This document shows positions 16,536-26,548 of a stretch of 42,331 bases of DNA, piece by piece. Every line of letters begins with the position of its first letter. The stretch's first letter is position 1. Source of the stretch: Actinobacillus vicugnae (GTDB taxonomy: Bacteria > Pseudomonadota > Gammaproteobacteria > Enterobacterales > Pasteurellaceae); contig NZ_CABFJY010000013.1 of the NCBI RefSeq assembly GCF_901687125.1, positions 1 to 42,331 of the forward strand, read 5' to 3'. The translations under genes were made by a program, and so were the position numbers. The notes below the pieces were generated by a model. The model worked only from the letters and a program-made list of their open reading frames with translations. It had not been told where the DNA came from and did no database searches.

Positions 16536-17372
16536 TTATTCGGTAAACCAAACGTAATCGGCTTGTTGCAACGTGACAGGCTCTGTACGCTGACTTTTGA
16601 GCATGATCGAAATAGTTTTGGCTTGGTTTTGTGGGTCAAAATCTTGTAAATGAAGTGGTACGCCTAAGTCTTTACGCACATGATTATTGCCTGCGACTAA
16701 TACTGTGTAAGCGGTCGAATTTTTGGCATTTTTTACCAACATTTCCGCCATACGGCGATCACGAAATTGCTGTACGCTCAACGCTTTAGCCAGCAATTCT
16801 GGTTGCATTGGGTGATGTTGCTGAATCAATTGCGTTAATTGCTGTTGCACTTGTGGCGCAGTTGAAATTTTGCCACGTAACGGCTTAGCGCCCGTATACA
16901 GCGTTTGTATTTCTGCATCGGTTAAATTAGCTGCAACCAATGGTGTGCGAGAAGCCAATCGGCTGAGGATAAAATGTTGATACAGTTTCCAGTCCCAATT
17001 GCGCCAGTCAATTTGTTGGGCGGTTTGTTGTGCAGAAAGTGGGGTTCGGGTAGTTTGAAGCTGTGTGACTTGTGCTTGTTGATCAACAGCCAACATCTCT
17101 ACTACCACCGCTGCAAGCGGTCGTTTTTGCTCTAAATTTTGCACTAGGTAGCTTTCGATTTGATGATGAACGAACTGGTCATGTTCTTCACCAATTAATA
17201 CATAGGTGTAAGTAGCAAGGCGGGTAAGCAATTCAGTGAGCGAAATAGTTTGCTTAGTTTTCAGATCAATAATGTGGCCAAGTGAATGTAATTGCGCTTC
17301 CGAAACGGCTTTTTGAGCGCAACCAAATAAAAAAATGCTCATAGCGAGCAATAACGAAAATTTTTTTAGCAT
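16536..17372 (-). CDS. ChaN family haem-binding lipoprotein (DUF399)
   Basis: This 278-residue protein has a lipoprotein signal with lipobox LFGC (Cys18). The ChaN domain follows, beginning YVLIGEEHDQFVHHQIE near residue 60, with AVVVEMLAVDQQ and the late motif VLVAGNNHVRKDLGVP; the Glu and His residues are the family core. The Campylobacter jejuni ChaN dimer binds two cofacial haems and is thought to work with an outer-membrane haem receptor. Here it is the first gene of the receptor-hmuTUV operon, 39 nt before the receptor, directly behind a Fur-box promoter. That context strongly supports a role in haem capture, possibly storage or transfer at the outer membrane. Confidence 0.88.
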   Translation of the reverse strand: MLKKFSLLLAMSIFLFGCAQKAVSEAQLHSLGHIIDLKTKQTISLTELLTRLATYTYVLIGEEHDQFVHHQIESYLVQNLEQKRPLAAVVVEMLAVDQQAQVTQLQTTRTPLSAQQTAQQIDWRNWDWKLYQHFILSRLASRTPLVAANLTDAEIQTLYTGAKPLRGKISTAPQVQQQLTQLIQQHHPMQPELLAKALSVQQFRDRRMAEMLVKNAKNSTAYTVLVAGNNHVRKDLGVPLHLQDFDPQNQAKTISIMLKSQRTEPVTLQQADYVWFTE

Positions 17373-17394
17373 ATAAACATAATTAAATAATAAT

Positions 17395-17435
17395 AAAAAT
17401 AATTTTCATTATGCTTATAGTGTTAGGAATTTCAA
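17395..17435 (-). promoter_or_regulatory. Fur-regulated promoter of the haem operon
   Basis: On the minus strand TTGAAA (17430-17435), a 16-nt spacer and CATAAT (17408-17413) form a promoter. A 19-bp Fur-box-like sequence, CATAATGAAAATTATTTTT (17395-17413), matches 14 of 19 positions of the consensus GATAATGATAATCATTATC and covers the -10 box. Iron-loaded Fur would therefore block the promoter. The first gene, chaN, starts 23 nt beyond the box. Confidence 0.72.
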
Positions 17436-17488
17436 GGATATACGTCAAATTACCACCTATTTTCAAGTTATTTGCTTAAAAATTTACA

Positions 17489-17517
17489 ATGCAAACGTTT
17501 GCGTTATCAACTATAAT
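17489..17517 (+). promoter_or_regulatory. PurR operator and -10 box of purL
   Basis: ATGCAAACGTTTGCGT (17489-17504) differs at one position from the ideal PurR box ACGCAAACGTTTGCGT. The -10 box TATAAT lies at 17512-17517, so the operator covers the -35 region, where bound PurR (with hypoxanthine or guanine) excludes RNA polymerase. purL begins 40 nt after the -10 box. This is the expected control for a purine-synthesis gene. Confidence 0.93.
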
Positions 17518-17556
17518 AACGACAAATTTTTTATTTTTTCAAATACGGAATCAACA

Positions 17557-20500
17557 ATGACTGTACAAATCTTTCGTGGCTCCCCAGCTCTCTCTGAATT
17601 TCGTCTTAACCAATTCCAAACCAAATTCCAACAACAGGCGCTCCCCGTTAAATCGGTTTACGCTGAATATGTGCATTTTGTCGATTTAAATGCCCCGCTT
17701 AATGAAACGCAAACGGCTGAAATTAAAGAACTTTTACATTACGGCCCTACACTAGTAGAACATGAGCCAACAGGTTTGTGCTTAATCGTAACGCCTCGTA
17801 TTGGCACCATTTCTTCATGGTCTTCAAAAGCGACTGATATTGCGCACAACTGTGGTCTACAAGCGGTAAACCGTATTGAGCGTGGTTTAGCGTACTATTT
17901 TGAATTTAGTGCAGAGCCAACAGTGGCACAAATTAAAACCTTAAAAGGCTTATTACACGACCGTATGTTAGAAACGGTGTTAGATAACGAAGCACAAGTG
18001 GCAAATTTATTTGCGCAACAAGAACCAAAGCCATTCACTACTGTAGATATTTTAAATGGTGGTCGTAAAGCGCTTGAAGAAGCGAACGTAAATTTAGGTT
18101 TAGCGTTAGCCGATGATGAAATTGATTATTTAGTCGAAAATTTCACCGCTTTACAACGTAACCCGAACGACATTGAGCTTTATATGTTCGCACAGGCAAA
18201 CTCTGAGCATTGTCGCCACAAAATCTTTAATGCGGATTGGACGATTGACGGTGAAAAACAAGAAAAATCATTATTTAAAATGATTAAAAACACCTTTGAG
18301 AAAACGCCAGATCATGTGTTATCTGCCTATAAAGATAATGCAGCGGTAATGAAAGGTTCAACGGTTGGTCGTTGGTTTCCAGATCAAGATGGGCAATACC
18401 GTGTACACCAAGAAGATGCACACATTTTAATGAAAGTGGAAACCCACAACCACCCAACCGCCATTTCACCATTCCCTGGTGCGGCAACAGGTTCTGGCGG
18501 TGAGATCCGTGACGAAGGTGCAACAGGTCGTGGCGCAAAACCAAAAGCAGGTTTAACGGGCTTCTCGGTGTCTAACCTTGTGATTCCAAACTTTGAACAG
18601 CCGTGGGAAGCCCCGCTTTCCAAACCAAATCGTATTGCCTCTGCTTTAGATATTATGATTGAGGGCCCATTAGGCGGTGCAGCCTTTAACAATGAATTTG
18701 GTCGCCCAGCGTTATTAGGTTATTTCCGTACCTATGAAGAAAAAGTAAATAGCTTTGCAGGTGAAGAAGTGCGTGGCTACCACAAACCAATTATGCTCGC
18801 AGGCGGTATTGGTAATATTCGTGCTGATCATGTGCAAAAAGGCGAAATTCCTGTTGGCGCTAAATTAATCGTATTGGGTGGCCCAGCAATGAATATCGGT
18901 TTAGGTGGTGGTGCCGCCTCTTCAATGGCTTCAGGTAAATCAAAAGAAGATTTAGATTTTGCTTCAGTTCAGCGTGAAAACCCAGAAATGGAACGTCGTT
19001 GCCAAGAAGTCATCGATCGTTGCTGGCAGTTAGGCGAAGACAACCCAATTTTATTTATCCATGACGTGGGGGCGGGCGGTCTATCAAACGCAATGCCAGA
19101 ACTGGTGCATGATGGAGAACGTGGCGGTAAATTTGATTTACGCAAAATCCTTTGTGACGAAAAAGGTATGTCTCCGCTCGAAATTTGGTGTAACGAATCG
19201 CAAGAGCGTTATGTATTAGCCGTTGCGCCAGAAAAATTAGCGTTATTTACCGAACTCTGTGAACGTGAACGTGCACCATTTGCGGTAATTGGTGAAGCTA
19301 CTGAAGAGAAACATTTAACTTTAGCAGACGATCATTTCGGCAATAATCCGATTGATTTACCAATGAATGTGCTACTCGGTAAAACCCCGAAAATGCACCG
19401 TGATGTGGTGTCAAAATCTGTTGAAAATCAACCGCTTGATAGCCAACAAATTCAATTAAAAGAAGCGTTCCATCGAGTATTACGTTTACCTGTGGTAGCT
19501 GAAAAAACCTTCTTAATCACGATTGGCGACCGCTCGGTAACAGGTATGGTGGCGCGTGATCAAATGGTTGGCCCGTGGCAAATTCCTGTAGCGAACTGTG
19601 CGGTTACTACTGCTAGTCTTGATAGCTATCATGGTGAAGCCATGTCAATGGGTGAACGTGCACCAGTGGCATTATTAGATTTTGGTGCTTCTGCACGTCT
19701 TGCTGTAGCAGAGTCAATCACCAATATCGCCGCAACCAATATCGGTGATATTAAACGTATTAAATTATCTGCAAACTGGATGTCCGCAGCAGGTCACGAA
19801 GGCGAAGATGCGGGTCTGTACGAAGCGGTAAAAGCAGTCGGTGAAGAGCTTTGCCCTGCGCTAGGCATTACTATTCCTGTGGGTAAAGATTCAATGTCAA
19901 TGCGTACTACTTGGATCGAGGATGGCGAACAAAAATCAGTAACTGCACCGCTTTCATTAGTTATTTCAGCCTTTGCTCGTGTGGAAGATGTACGTAAAAC
20001 CGTGACCCCACAACTTCACATTGATAAAGGCTTATCAAGCTTACTATTAATTGATTTAGGCGAAGGTAAAAATCGCTTAGGCGCAACGGCATTAGCACAA
20101 GTTTATAAACAACTGGGTGATAAGCCAGCCGATGTGGTAAACGTAGAAGCGCTTAAACACTTCTTTGATGCAATGCAAACATTAGTCGCAGAAGATAAAT
20201 TACTCGCTTATCACGACCGTTCAGACGGTGGTTTAATTACAACGCTTGCAGAAATGGCATTTGCGGGCAACTGCGGTGTAGAAATTGATATTTCAGCATT
20301 AGGTGATGACGATCTTGCGGTGTTATTTAACGAAGAATTAGGCGCAGTGATTCAAGTGAAAGATGTTGATCTCAACCGTGTTCGTGAAGTACTAAATGCA
20401 CACCATTTACTTGGCGTCACTAAAGATCTTGGTACAGTGCATTCAGACGATCGCTTTGTTATTAGCCGTGGTAGTCTCAAACTACTTAATGAAAAACGTT

Positions 20501-21453
20501 CAGAATTACGTGGCATTTGGGCGGAATTAACTCACCAAATGCAACGCCTACGCGATAACCCAGAATGTGCAGATCAAGAGTTTGAAACCAAAAAAGATCC
20601 AAATAACAAAGGATTATCAGCGTTCTTAACCTATGACATAAATGAAGATATTACCGCACCGTTTATCAACAAAGGTGCTAAACCAACCATTGCGATCTTG
20701 CGTGAGCAAGGCGTAAACAGCCATTACGAAATGGCAGCCGCCTTCGACCGCGCGGGCTTTAATGCAATTGACGTACATATGTCTGACTTAATGTCTGGCA
20801 GACGCGATCTCAAAGATTTCAATGCGTTAGTGGCTTGTGGTGGCTTCTCTTACGGTGATGTACTTGGTGCTGGCGGTGGCTGGGCGAAATCCATTTTATT
20901 CAACCCAATGTTGCGTGAACAATTTAGTCAATTCTTTGCCAACTCAAACACCCTTGCATTAGGTGTATGTAACGGTTGCCAAATGGTTTCAAACCTTGCG
21001 GAAATTATCCCAGGCACAGAAAACTGGCCTCGCTTTGTGCGCAATAAATCAGAACGCTTTGAAGCACGTGTTGGCTTAGTGAAAATCAACGAAACCAACA
21101 GCCACTGGTTCCAAGGCATGGCAGGTAGTCATATGCCAATCGCCGTTTCACACGGTGAAGGGCAAGTGGAATTTAAATCTGCGCAACAACTTGCAGGTTT
21201 AACCGCACAAAAATTGGTAATTGCACAATATATCGACAATAATCTCCAACCAACCGAAGTTTACCCAGCCAACCCGAATGGCTCAGTAAACGGTATCACA
21301 GCGATTTCTAACAGTGATGGACGAGTCGCCATTATGATGCCACATCCAGAACGGGTTTACCGCGCGGTAAGCAACTCTTGGCACCCAGAGGACTGGACAG
21401 AAGATGGAGCTTGGATGCGTTTGTTTAGAAATGCGAGAGTGGTATTGGGGTAG
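17557..21453 (+). CDS. purL: Phosphoribosylformylglycinamidine synthase (FGAM synthase)
   Basis: PurL converts FGAR, glutamine and ATP to FGAM in de novo purine synthesis. The 1298-residue single-chain enzyme (E. coli 1295) has an N-terminal PurS-like part, a linker, and two tandem AIRS-like FGAM synthetase halves (with [19 protein letters not shown] near residue 300). A C-terminal class I glutamine amidotransferase follows, with nucleophile Cys1138 in GVCNGCQM and His1263/Glu1265 in HPERVYR completing the triad. The start [13 protein letters not shown] follows ACGGAA. It is transcribed alone from a PurR-controlled promoter divergent from the haem operon and ends at a strong terminator. Confidence 0.98.
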   Translation: MTVQIFRGSPALSEFRLNQFQTKFQQQALPVKSVYAEYVHFVDLNAPLNETQTAEIKELLHYGPTLVEHEPTGLCLIVTPRIGTISSWSSKATDIAHNCGLQAVNRIERGLAYYFEFSAEPTVAQIKTLKGLLHDRMLETVLDNEAQVANLFAQQEPKPFTTVDILNGGRKALEEANVNLGLALADDEIDYLVENFTALQRNPNDIELYMFAQANSEHCRHKIFNADWTIDGEKQEKSLFKMIKNTFEKTPDHVLSAYKDNAAVMKGSTVGRWFPDQDGQYRVHQEDAHILMKVETHNHPTAISPFPGAATGSGGEIRDEGATGRGAKPKAGLTGFSVSNLVIPNFEQPWEAPLSKPNRIASALDIMIEGPLGGAAFNNEFGRPALLGYFRTYEEKVNSFAGEEVRGYHKPIMLAGGIGNIRADHVQKGEIPVGAKLIVLGGPAMNIGLGGGAASSMASGKSKEDLDFASVQRENPEMERRCQEVIDRCWQLGEDNPILFIHDVGAGGLSNAMPELVHDGERGGKFDLRKILCDEKGMSPLEIWCNESQERYVLAVAPEKLALFTELCERERAPFAVIGEATEEKHLTLADDHFGNNPIDLPMNVLLGKTPKMHRDVVSKSVENQPLDSQQIQLKEAFHRVLRLPVVAEKTFLITIGDRSVTGMVARDQMVGPWQIPVANCAVTTASLDSYHGEAMSMGERAPVALLDFGASARLAVAESITNIAATNIGDIKRIKLSANWMSAAGHEGEDAGLYEAVKAVGEELCPALGITIPVGKDSMSMRTTWIEDGEQKSVTAPLSLVISAFARVEDVRKTVTPQLHIDKGLSSLLLIDLGEGKNRLGATALAQVYKQLGDKPADVVNVEALKHFFDAMQTLVAEDKLLAYHDRSDGGLITTLAEMAFAGNCGVEIDISALGDDDLAVLFNEELGAVIQVKDVDLNRVREVLNAHHLLGVTKDLGTVHSDDRFVISRGSLKLLNEKRSELRGIWAELTHQMQRLRDNPECADQEFETKKDPNNKGLSAFLTYDINEDITAPFINKGAKPTIAILREQGVNSHYEMAAAFDRAGFNAIDVHMSDLMSGRRDLKDFNALVACGGFSYGDVLGAGGGWAKSILFNPMLREQFSQFFANSNTLALGVCNGCQMVSNLAEIIPGTENWPRFVRNKSERFEARVGLVKINETNSHWFQGMAGSHMPIAVSHGEGQVEFKSAQQLAGLTAQKLVIAQYIDNNLQPTEVYPANPNGSVNGITAISNSDGRVAIMMPHPERVYRAVSNSWHPEDWTEDGAWMRLFRNARVVLG

Positions 21454-21575
21454 ATGAATAAAACAATCTACCCATAAAACAGGCAAATTGTTATTTGCAA
21501 ATTTCAGCTGAAATTCGACCGCTTGCCGCTTGCTACTATGCGGAATCGTGCGAAGTTAAGACGCTCTGTGAGGAT

Positions 21576-21598
21576 ACGGAGCCACTTTGTGGCTCCGT
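21576..21598. terminator. Terminator shared by purL and licT
   Basis: ACGGAGCCAC (21576-21585) and GTGGCTCCGT (21589-21598) form a perfect 10-bp stem with loop TTT, and TATTTACTTTTT follows on the plus strand. The last base pair touches the stop codon of the convergent licT gene, so it can close both transcripts, better for purL. Confidence 0.75.
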
Positions 21599-22440
21599 TA
21601 TTTACTTTTTACCACTCGCTGGATATGAATAATTAAATAAAGTTGTTCGTCTTCATTGAGGGATTTTTGGTAATGTTGTTGTAGATAATGGTTGATTTTT
21701 TCTACGCATTGGTAGGCTTTGGGGTAAGCGAGTTTGGTTTGTTGATAGAGAAAATCATCGTCGCTGGCAGAAACTTGTCCTGTGCTAAAAAAGCGCTGAG
21801 CGAAATGTTGTAAATGAGTGAGAAAACGTTGGAAATCGTAGCTATCTTCGTCGAAATGATGACTAAACTGTAGGCGAACCAAGCGTAAAATATCTTTGAT
21901 CACTTGGGTAGCTTTATAGGTGTCATTCATGGTTGAGCCGTTGGTACGGGCGTTAAAAATATGCAAGGCGATAAAAGCCGCTTCGTGTTCATCAAGCTCC
22001 ACTTTTAGACAATCTTTGATTTTAGCTACGGCAAATTGCCCTATACCAAATTCGACACGATATAGGCGCTGAATTTCATGGGTGAGCGCATTTGGAAGCT
22101 GTTGTTGCTGTTTTGCCCGTTCAATGGCATGGAAAAGGTGGTCGGTGAGGCTAACGTAAATGCTGTTAGAAAGGGGGGTACCAAGTTGCTTATTTGCTTC
22201 ATTTACGATGTGATTAGTCATTTGAAAGTAAATTGGAGGTATTTGCTCAAGCAACGCGATTAAATGCGGAGTAAATGGGCTTTTATTTAAGCAAAAGGTT
22301 TTTTCGACTAGTTCTGATTCCACCTCGTCGCCAAGCTTTTTGGCAAATGCTACGCCTTTGCCAAGCACTACTAATTCCGTATGGAGTTCATTTTCAGCTA
22401 GCACGGCGTTATTGTTAAAAATTTTCGTGATTTTCAGCAT
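21598..22440 (-). CDS. licT: BglG/LicT family transcriptional antiterminator
   Basis: These proteins bind a ribonucleic antiterminator (RAT) in the leader of beta-glucoside genes and let transcription pass a terminator; their activity is set by PTS phosphorylation. The 280-residue product has the CAT RNA-binding domain at about 1-55 (MLKITKIFNNNAVLA, VVLGKGVAFAKKLG). PRD1 (about 65-170) has histidines in LTDHLFHAIERA and ALHIFNAR; PRD2 (about 172-277) has histidines in FLTHLQHFAQR and IIHIQRVV. The start is set by GGAGG 7 nt upstream of MLKITK; a 4-residue upstream extension is ignored. It lies downstream of bglA, beyond a hairpin, so it may have partly separate expression. A candidate RAT is at 24109-24138. 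Confidence 0.93.
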   Translation of the reverse strand: MLKITKIFNNNAVLAENELHTELVVLGKGVAFAKKLGDEVESELVEKTFCLNKSPFTPHLIALLEQIPPIYFQMTNHIVNEANKQLGTPLSNSIYVSLTDHLFHAIERAKQQQQLPNALTHEIQRLYRVEFGIGQFAVAKIKDCLKVELDEHEAAFIALHIFNARTNGSTMNDTYKATQVIKDILRLVRLQFSHHFDEDSYDFQRFLTHLQHFAQRFFSTGQVSASDDDFLYQQTKLAYPKAYQCVEKINHYLQQHYQKSLNEDEQLYLIIHIQRVVKSK

Positions 22441-22473
22441 ATTATCCTCCAATTTCTATAAAACTTACATAGC

Positions 22474-22531
22474 ACAAGCGGTCTGATTTTCTCACTTTTT
22501 TGCAAAAATGACGAGAAAAACGACCGCTTGT
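22474..22531 (-). terminator. Inverted pair of uptake sequences forming a hairpin between bglA and licT
   Basis: ACAAGCGGTC (22474-22483) and GACCGCTTGT (22522-22531) are perfect reverse complements, and the stem extends inward through ATTTTCTC/GAGAAAA with a small bulge. A stem of about 17 bp can form at the 3' end of bglA, with a T-rich stretch inside the loop but no T-tract after it. Paired uptake sequences doubling as transcription terminators are known in Pasteurellaceae and Neisseria. Confidence 0.7.
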
Positions 22532-22560
22532 TTTAGGCTAACTTAATGAAAAATTTTCAT

Positions 22561-24108
<1,548 letters not shown>

Positions 24109-24117
<9 letters not shown>

Positions 24118-24138
24118 GCCGAATTAACGTAACACCCT
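24109..24138 (-). promoter_or_regulatory. Candidate RAT (ribonucleic antiterminator) for LicT
   Basis: On the minus strand 24138 down to 24109 reads AGGGTGTTACG, then TTAATT, then CGGCAAGCCTAAG. It keeps the two halves of BglG/LicT RAT sites, GG(A/G)T..GTTAC and GGCAA..CC, and the usual 30-nt length. Compared with the consensus GGATTGTTAC and GGCAAAACC it is one base short in each half. Its last 9 nt are the first 9 nt of the 5' arm of the terminator, so the two structures are mutually exclusive, as this mechanism requires. The match is imperfect; the position and the adjacent licT gene raise confidence. Confidence 0.58.
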
Positions 24139-24200
24139 AAGTGTTATAGATGCGAATTTATCTGAAAAAATGACCGCTTGCAAAGGGCAGACATAAGAAT

Positions 24201-24216
24201 TGTGAACAGGATCACA
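24201..24216 (-). promoter_or_regulatory. CRP-cAMP site of the bglA promoter
   Basis: TGTGA-N6-TCACA is matched exactly (TGTGAACAGGATCACA). On the minus strand an AT-rich candidate -10 (ATAAAT, 24161 down to 24156) would put the start near 24149, about 60 nt from the CRP centre, fitting class I activation. Catabolite control is expected for a beta-glucoside gene. The exact start site is uncertain. Confidence 0.8.
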
Positions 24217-24262
24217 AAAAAGCTCGAAATGTATAGAAACATTTGGTTATTCTAATTCGAGC
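24216..24262 (-). terminator. Terminator of the permease gene mtr
   Basis: On the minus strand GCTCGAA (24262-24256) pairs with TTCGAGC (24228-24222), and an inner AAATGT/ACATTT hairpin (24227-24244) can form as an alternative. Six T residues follow (24221-24216). It separates mtr from the bglA promoter. Between it and the mtr stop (24263-24390) I see no gene, only a weaker GGCTG/CAGCC hairpin just after the stop and a second CRP-like site at 24303-24318. Confidence 0.65.
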
Positions 24263-24302
24263 AAATATATCAAGGGCGCTGTACTTTCTGTGCAAGTAAA
24301 TT

Positions 24303-24318
24303 AGTGAGATATATCACA
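24303..24318. promoter_or_regulatory. Second, weaker CRP-like site
   Basis: AGTGA-N6-TCACA has one mismatch to the CRP core. It lies about 100 bp upstream of the perfect site, in the 3' region of mtr. It could be an auxiliary CRP site for bglA or a chance match; no clear promoter sits at a suitable distance. Confidence 0.35.
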
Positions 24319-24390
24319 TGCCACAGTAATATCATTAACGATACGTTTTGCTCTTTCGAACGGCTGTAGTTTCTAGACGAGCAGCCTACA

Positions 24391-25593
24391 CTAACCTTTG
24401 AAAGTCGGTAGCATTTCATACATAGATAAGAAATGGAATATTGCTGTGCAAACGCCGAATAAGAACACTAATGTGATCATAAATAAGTTCGCTTTTTTTG
24501 CTTTATAAGCCAATAACGCAGGAATCATACAAGTCCAAAGGGTTGCGACTGCACCTGCATAACCAATTGCTTTTAAAAAGCCGAGTGGCGAAAGCAGTGA
24601 GAAGATAAGTGGAGGTAAAAACGTTACTGCCCATGCTTTGGTTCGACCGAGTTTGCTATTGTCAAACTTAAAGAAGTCCGCTAAAAAATCAAAAGTGCCT
24701 AATCCTACGCCAATAAATGAAGAAAGAATTGCTGCCATAGAGAATGCATTGATTGCTTGTTTTACATATGGTGATTGTACCACTTCGCCAATCGTGCTTA
24801 ATAGCATATCTAAATCACCATTGCTAGCAATCACTGGTGCAAATTGAGTGCGAGGTAAATTACCAAAAATGCTTACCATCCAAAGTAAATACAGCACTAA
24901 TGCAATAAATGTCCCACCTGCAATCGCATATTTAGCTTTTTTTACTTCGCCATAATAAGCGCGCATAGAAGATACAGAATGATGATAGCCAAAAGAAGTG
25001 AGTGCAACAGGTAGCATAGCTAATGCATATTTAGCGTATTCGCCTGTTTCATTTTGCTGATCAAATAAAATAGTGCTATCAATATTGCTCACTAAACCCG
25101 AGATACTAAAAGCAAAAGAAAGCGCCATAAAAACAATTAATAACACTGAAATGCGATCGACTAAGCGGGTTGAATGCCATACAAAGAAAGAGAAGCCTAA
25201 TACAAATAGCACAGACCAAATACGAGAGCCAAACTCACCAAAATCAATCGCTGATTTAGTAAGGTTTTCTAAAATGCCGCCTGAAGCAGTGGTGTAGGCA
25301 TAAAGTAAAATGCCACCAACAAAATAAACGGCAAGGTTATTTAATAAATTAATTTTATTGCCTAATAAGTCTTTGGTGACCGTATCAAATGAAGCGCGCA
25401 AGTCATAATTTTTATAGACATCAAGTAAAAGCCAGCCAGAAACGGTCATTACAATCATCGTTAAAGCAAGTGCAAATACCGACCAAAGTGTCCAAGCGCC
25501 TGCCCCTGATGTGGGTAAACCAAGCATACCTGCTCCGACACAGACCCCTGCAATAATACAAGCGCCACCAAAAAGCGTTGGCTGTTTTTTCAT
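24391..25593 (-). CDS. mtr: Tryptophan/aromatic amino acid permease (Mtr/TnaB type)
   Basis: This is an inner-membrane proton-coupled amino acid transporter of the HAAAP family. The start MKKQPTLFGGACIIAG has AGGA upstream; the 18-residue in-frame extension is dropped, giving 400 residues (E. coli Mtr 414). About eleven membrane helices are visible, with GVCVGAGMLGLP in the first. The segments SFDTVTKDLLG and SFGYHHSVSSMRAYYG place it with Mtr and TnaB (tryptophan) rather than TyrP. No tnaA is nearby. It is divergent from the MerR-like regulator, and the 198-bp intergenic region holds several copies of an ACTAAAA/TTTTAGT motif. I saw no convincing TrpR or TyrR box. Confidence 0.88.
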   Translation of the reverse strand: MKKQPTLFGGACIIAGVCVGAGMLGLPTSGAGAWTLWSVFALALTMIVMTVSGWLLLDVYKNYDLRASFDTVTKDLLGNKINLLNNLAVYFVGGILLYAYTTASGGILENLTKSAIDFGEFGSRIWSVLFVLGFSFFVWHSTRLVDRISVLLIVFMALSFAFSISGLVSNIDSTILFDQQNETGEYAKYALAMLPVALTSFGYHHSVSSMRAYYGEVKKAKYAIAGGTFIALVLYLLWMVSIFGNLPRTQFAPVIASNGDLDMLLSTIGEVVQSPYVKQAINAFSMAAILSSFIGVGLGTFDFLADFFKFDNSKLGRTKAWAVTFLPPLIFSLLSPLGFLKAIGYAGAVATLWTCMIPALLAYKAKKANLFMITLVFLFGVCTAIFHFLSMYEMLPTFKG

Positions 25594-25683
25594 AAGATAT
25601 CCTGTTGAAGTAGTACAATGAAGTAATGGTATTCTGCCACAAACCAAGCTATTAAAAAATAGTTAAAATAAGGAAAATCACTG

Positions 25684-25751
25684 TTTTAGTGGGAATTTTA
25701 TATAAAAAGTGAATACTAAAACTTTTCACTTTTAGATAAATTGACTAAAAT
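25684..25751 (+). promoter_or_regulatory. Promoter and candidate operators upstream of the MerR-like regulator
   Basis: TTTTCA (25723-25728), 17 nt and TAAAAT (25746-25751) form a promoter for the regulator. Overlapping it is a dyad, AAAAGTGAA (25705-25713) with TTCACTTTT (25725-25733), and the words TTTTAGT (25684-25690), ACTAAAA (25715-25721), ACTTTTAG (25728-25735) and ACTAAAA (25744-25750). The same TTTNCACTTTTAG string, spanning the -35 box and spacer, recurs in the promoter of the downstream gene at 26488. I infer operators for the regulator itself, possibly also acting on divergent mtr. Confidence 0.5.
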
Positions 25752-25791
25752 AGATCCAATATTAGCGCAATTTACTTTGAAGGAATGATGT

Positions 25792-26430
25792 ATGTTAAAA
25801 ATGAATGATCTCTCTAAATTAACCAACACGCCGAAATCGACTATTCTTTACTATATTAAAGAAGGCTTATTGCCTGAACCATTGAAAGACAAACCAAACT
25901 TCCATTTATATGATGAAAGCAATATTCAGTTAATTGAATTTATCAAATACCTGCAAAATAATTTCAGTGCTTCCATTTCACAAATTAAAAATGTGTTTGC
26001 ACAGCCTGATTTTGATATGAGCAATCCATATAAAAGTTTAATCCATTCACTTGACTTAATTATGAGCGCAGAAACTGAGCGTTTTATGCCAAGTGAATTA
26101 TGTGATGAATTTGGTATTACAGAAGTTGAATTGAATGAATTAGTTGAAATGGGATTGATTAATCCGAGAGATGGCATTTTCACGGGTAAAGAACGAGAAA
26201 TGCTCAGTATCATCAGTCATTGCGACGGCAAAGAGTATCAATTGCTACAAACTTATGCAGAAATGGCAAAAAAACTCGCCTTACAAGAAGTGGAAATTGG
26301 AATGGATATTCTAGCGGAACATGAGCAGCAAAATGAGCGTTTAAAGCATTTATTTGATATGTTACTTTCGCTTAAACCTTACGTGTTAAATCTTCAAACG
26401 TTTAATACATACCAGAAAAGTAGAGATTAA
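25792..26430 (+). CDS. MerR-family (winged-helix) transcriptional regulator
   Basis: This 212-residue protein has an N-terminal MerR-type DNA-binding domain at about 1-70: helix-turn-helix MNDLSKLTNTPKSTILYYIKEGLL, then the wing LYDESNIQLIEFIKYLQN. The middle (about 95-135) again resembles a small helical DNA- or ligand-binding module (SELCDEFGITEVELNELVEMGLI), looking like a second HTH. The C-terminal third is a long helix rich in Glu and Leu, probably the dimerisation coiled coil. No cysteine cluster for metals is seen. It lies between divergent mtr and codirectional lplT-aas, both preceded by the same motif, so it probably controls lplT-aas and itself. I do not recognise a named homologue; the signal is unknown. 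AAGGA precedes the ATG by about 8 nt. Confidence 0.8.
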   Translation: MLKMNDLSKLTNTPKSTILYYIKEGLLPEPLKDKPNFHLYDESNIQLIEFIKYLQNNFSASISQIKNVFAQPDFDMSNPYKSLIHSLDLIMSAETERFMPSELCDEFGITEVELNELVEMGLINPRDGIFTGKEREMLSIISHCDGKEYQLLQTYAEMAKKLALQEVEIGMDILAEHEQQNERLKHLFDMLLSLKPYVLNLQTFNTYQKSRD

Positions 26431-26436
26431 TTGATA

Positions 26437-26460
26437 AAAAGAGGGGGAAGAGCCTCTTTT
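26437..26460 (+). terminator. Terminator after the MerR-like regulator
   Basis: AAAAGAGG (26437-26444) and CCTCTTTT (26453-26460) form an 8-bp stem with an 8-nt loop. The T-tract is inside the stem and only ACC follows, so it is moderate. It lies directly against the operator dyad of the next gene. Confidence 0.55.
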
Positions 26461-26516
26461 ACCTTTACTAAAAGTAAAAAGCAATGCTTTACACTTTTAG
26501 TAAAGGTAAATAAAAT
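26458..26516 (+). promoter_or_regulatory. Promoter with a large dyad operator upstream of lplT-aas
   Basis: TTTACA (26488-26493), a 17-nt spacer and TAAAAT (26511-26516) form a promoter. A long inverted repeat covers it: the 21-nt left arm (26458-26478, core CTTTACTAAAAGTAAA) and the 23-nt right arm (26488-26510, core TTTACACTTTTAGTAAAG) are complementary except for a 2-nt bulge, separated by 9 nt. The right arm fills the -35 box and the whole spacer. Binding inside the spacer is typical of MerR-family regulators, which makes the upstream gene the obvious candidate. Confidence 0.6.
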
Positions 26517-26548
26517 AAAACGACTTTAACGCTTCACAAGGAATAAAT

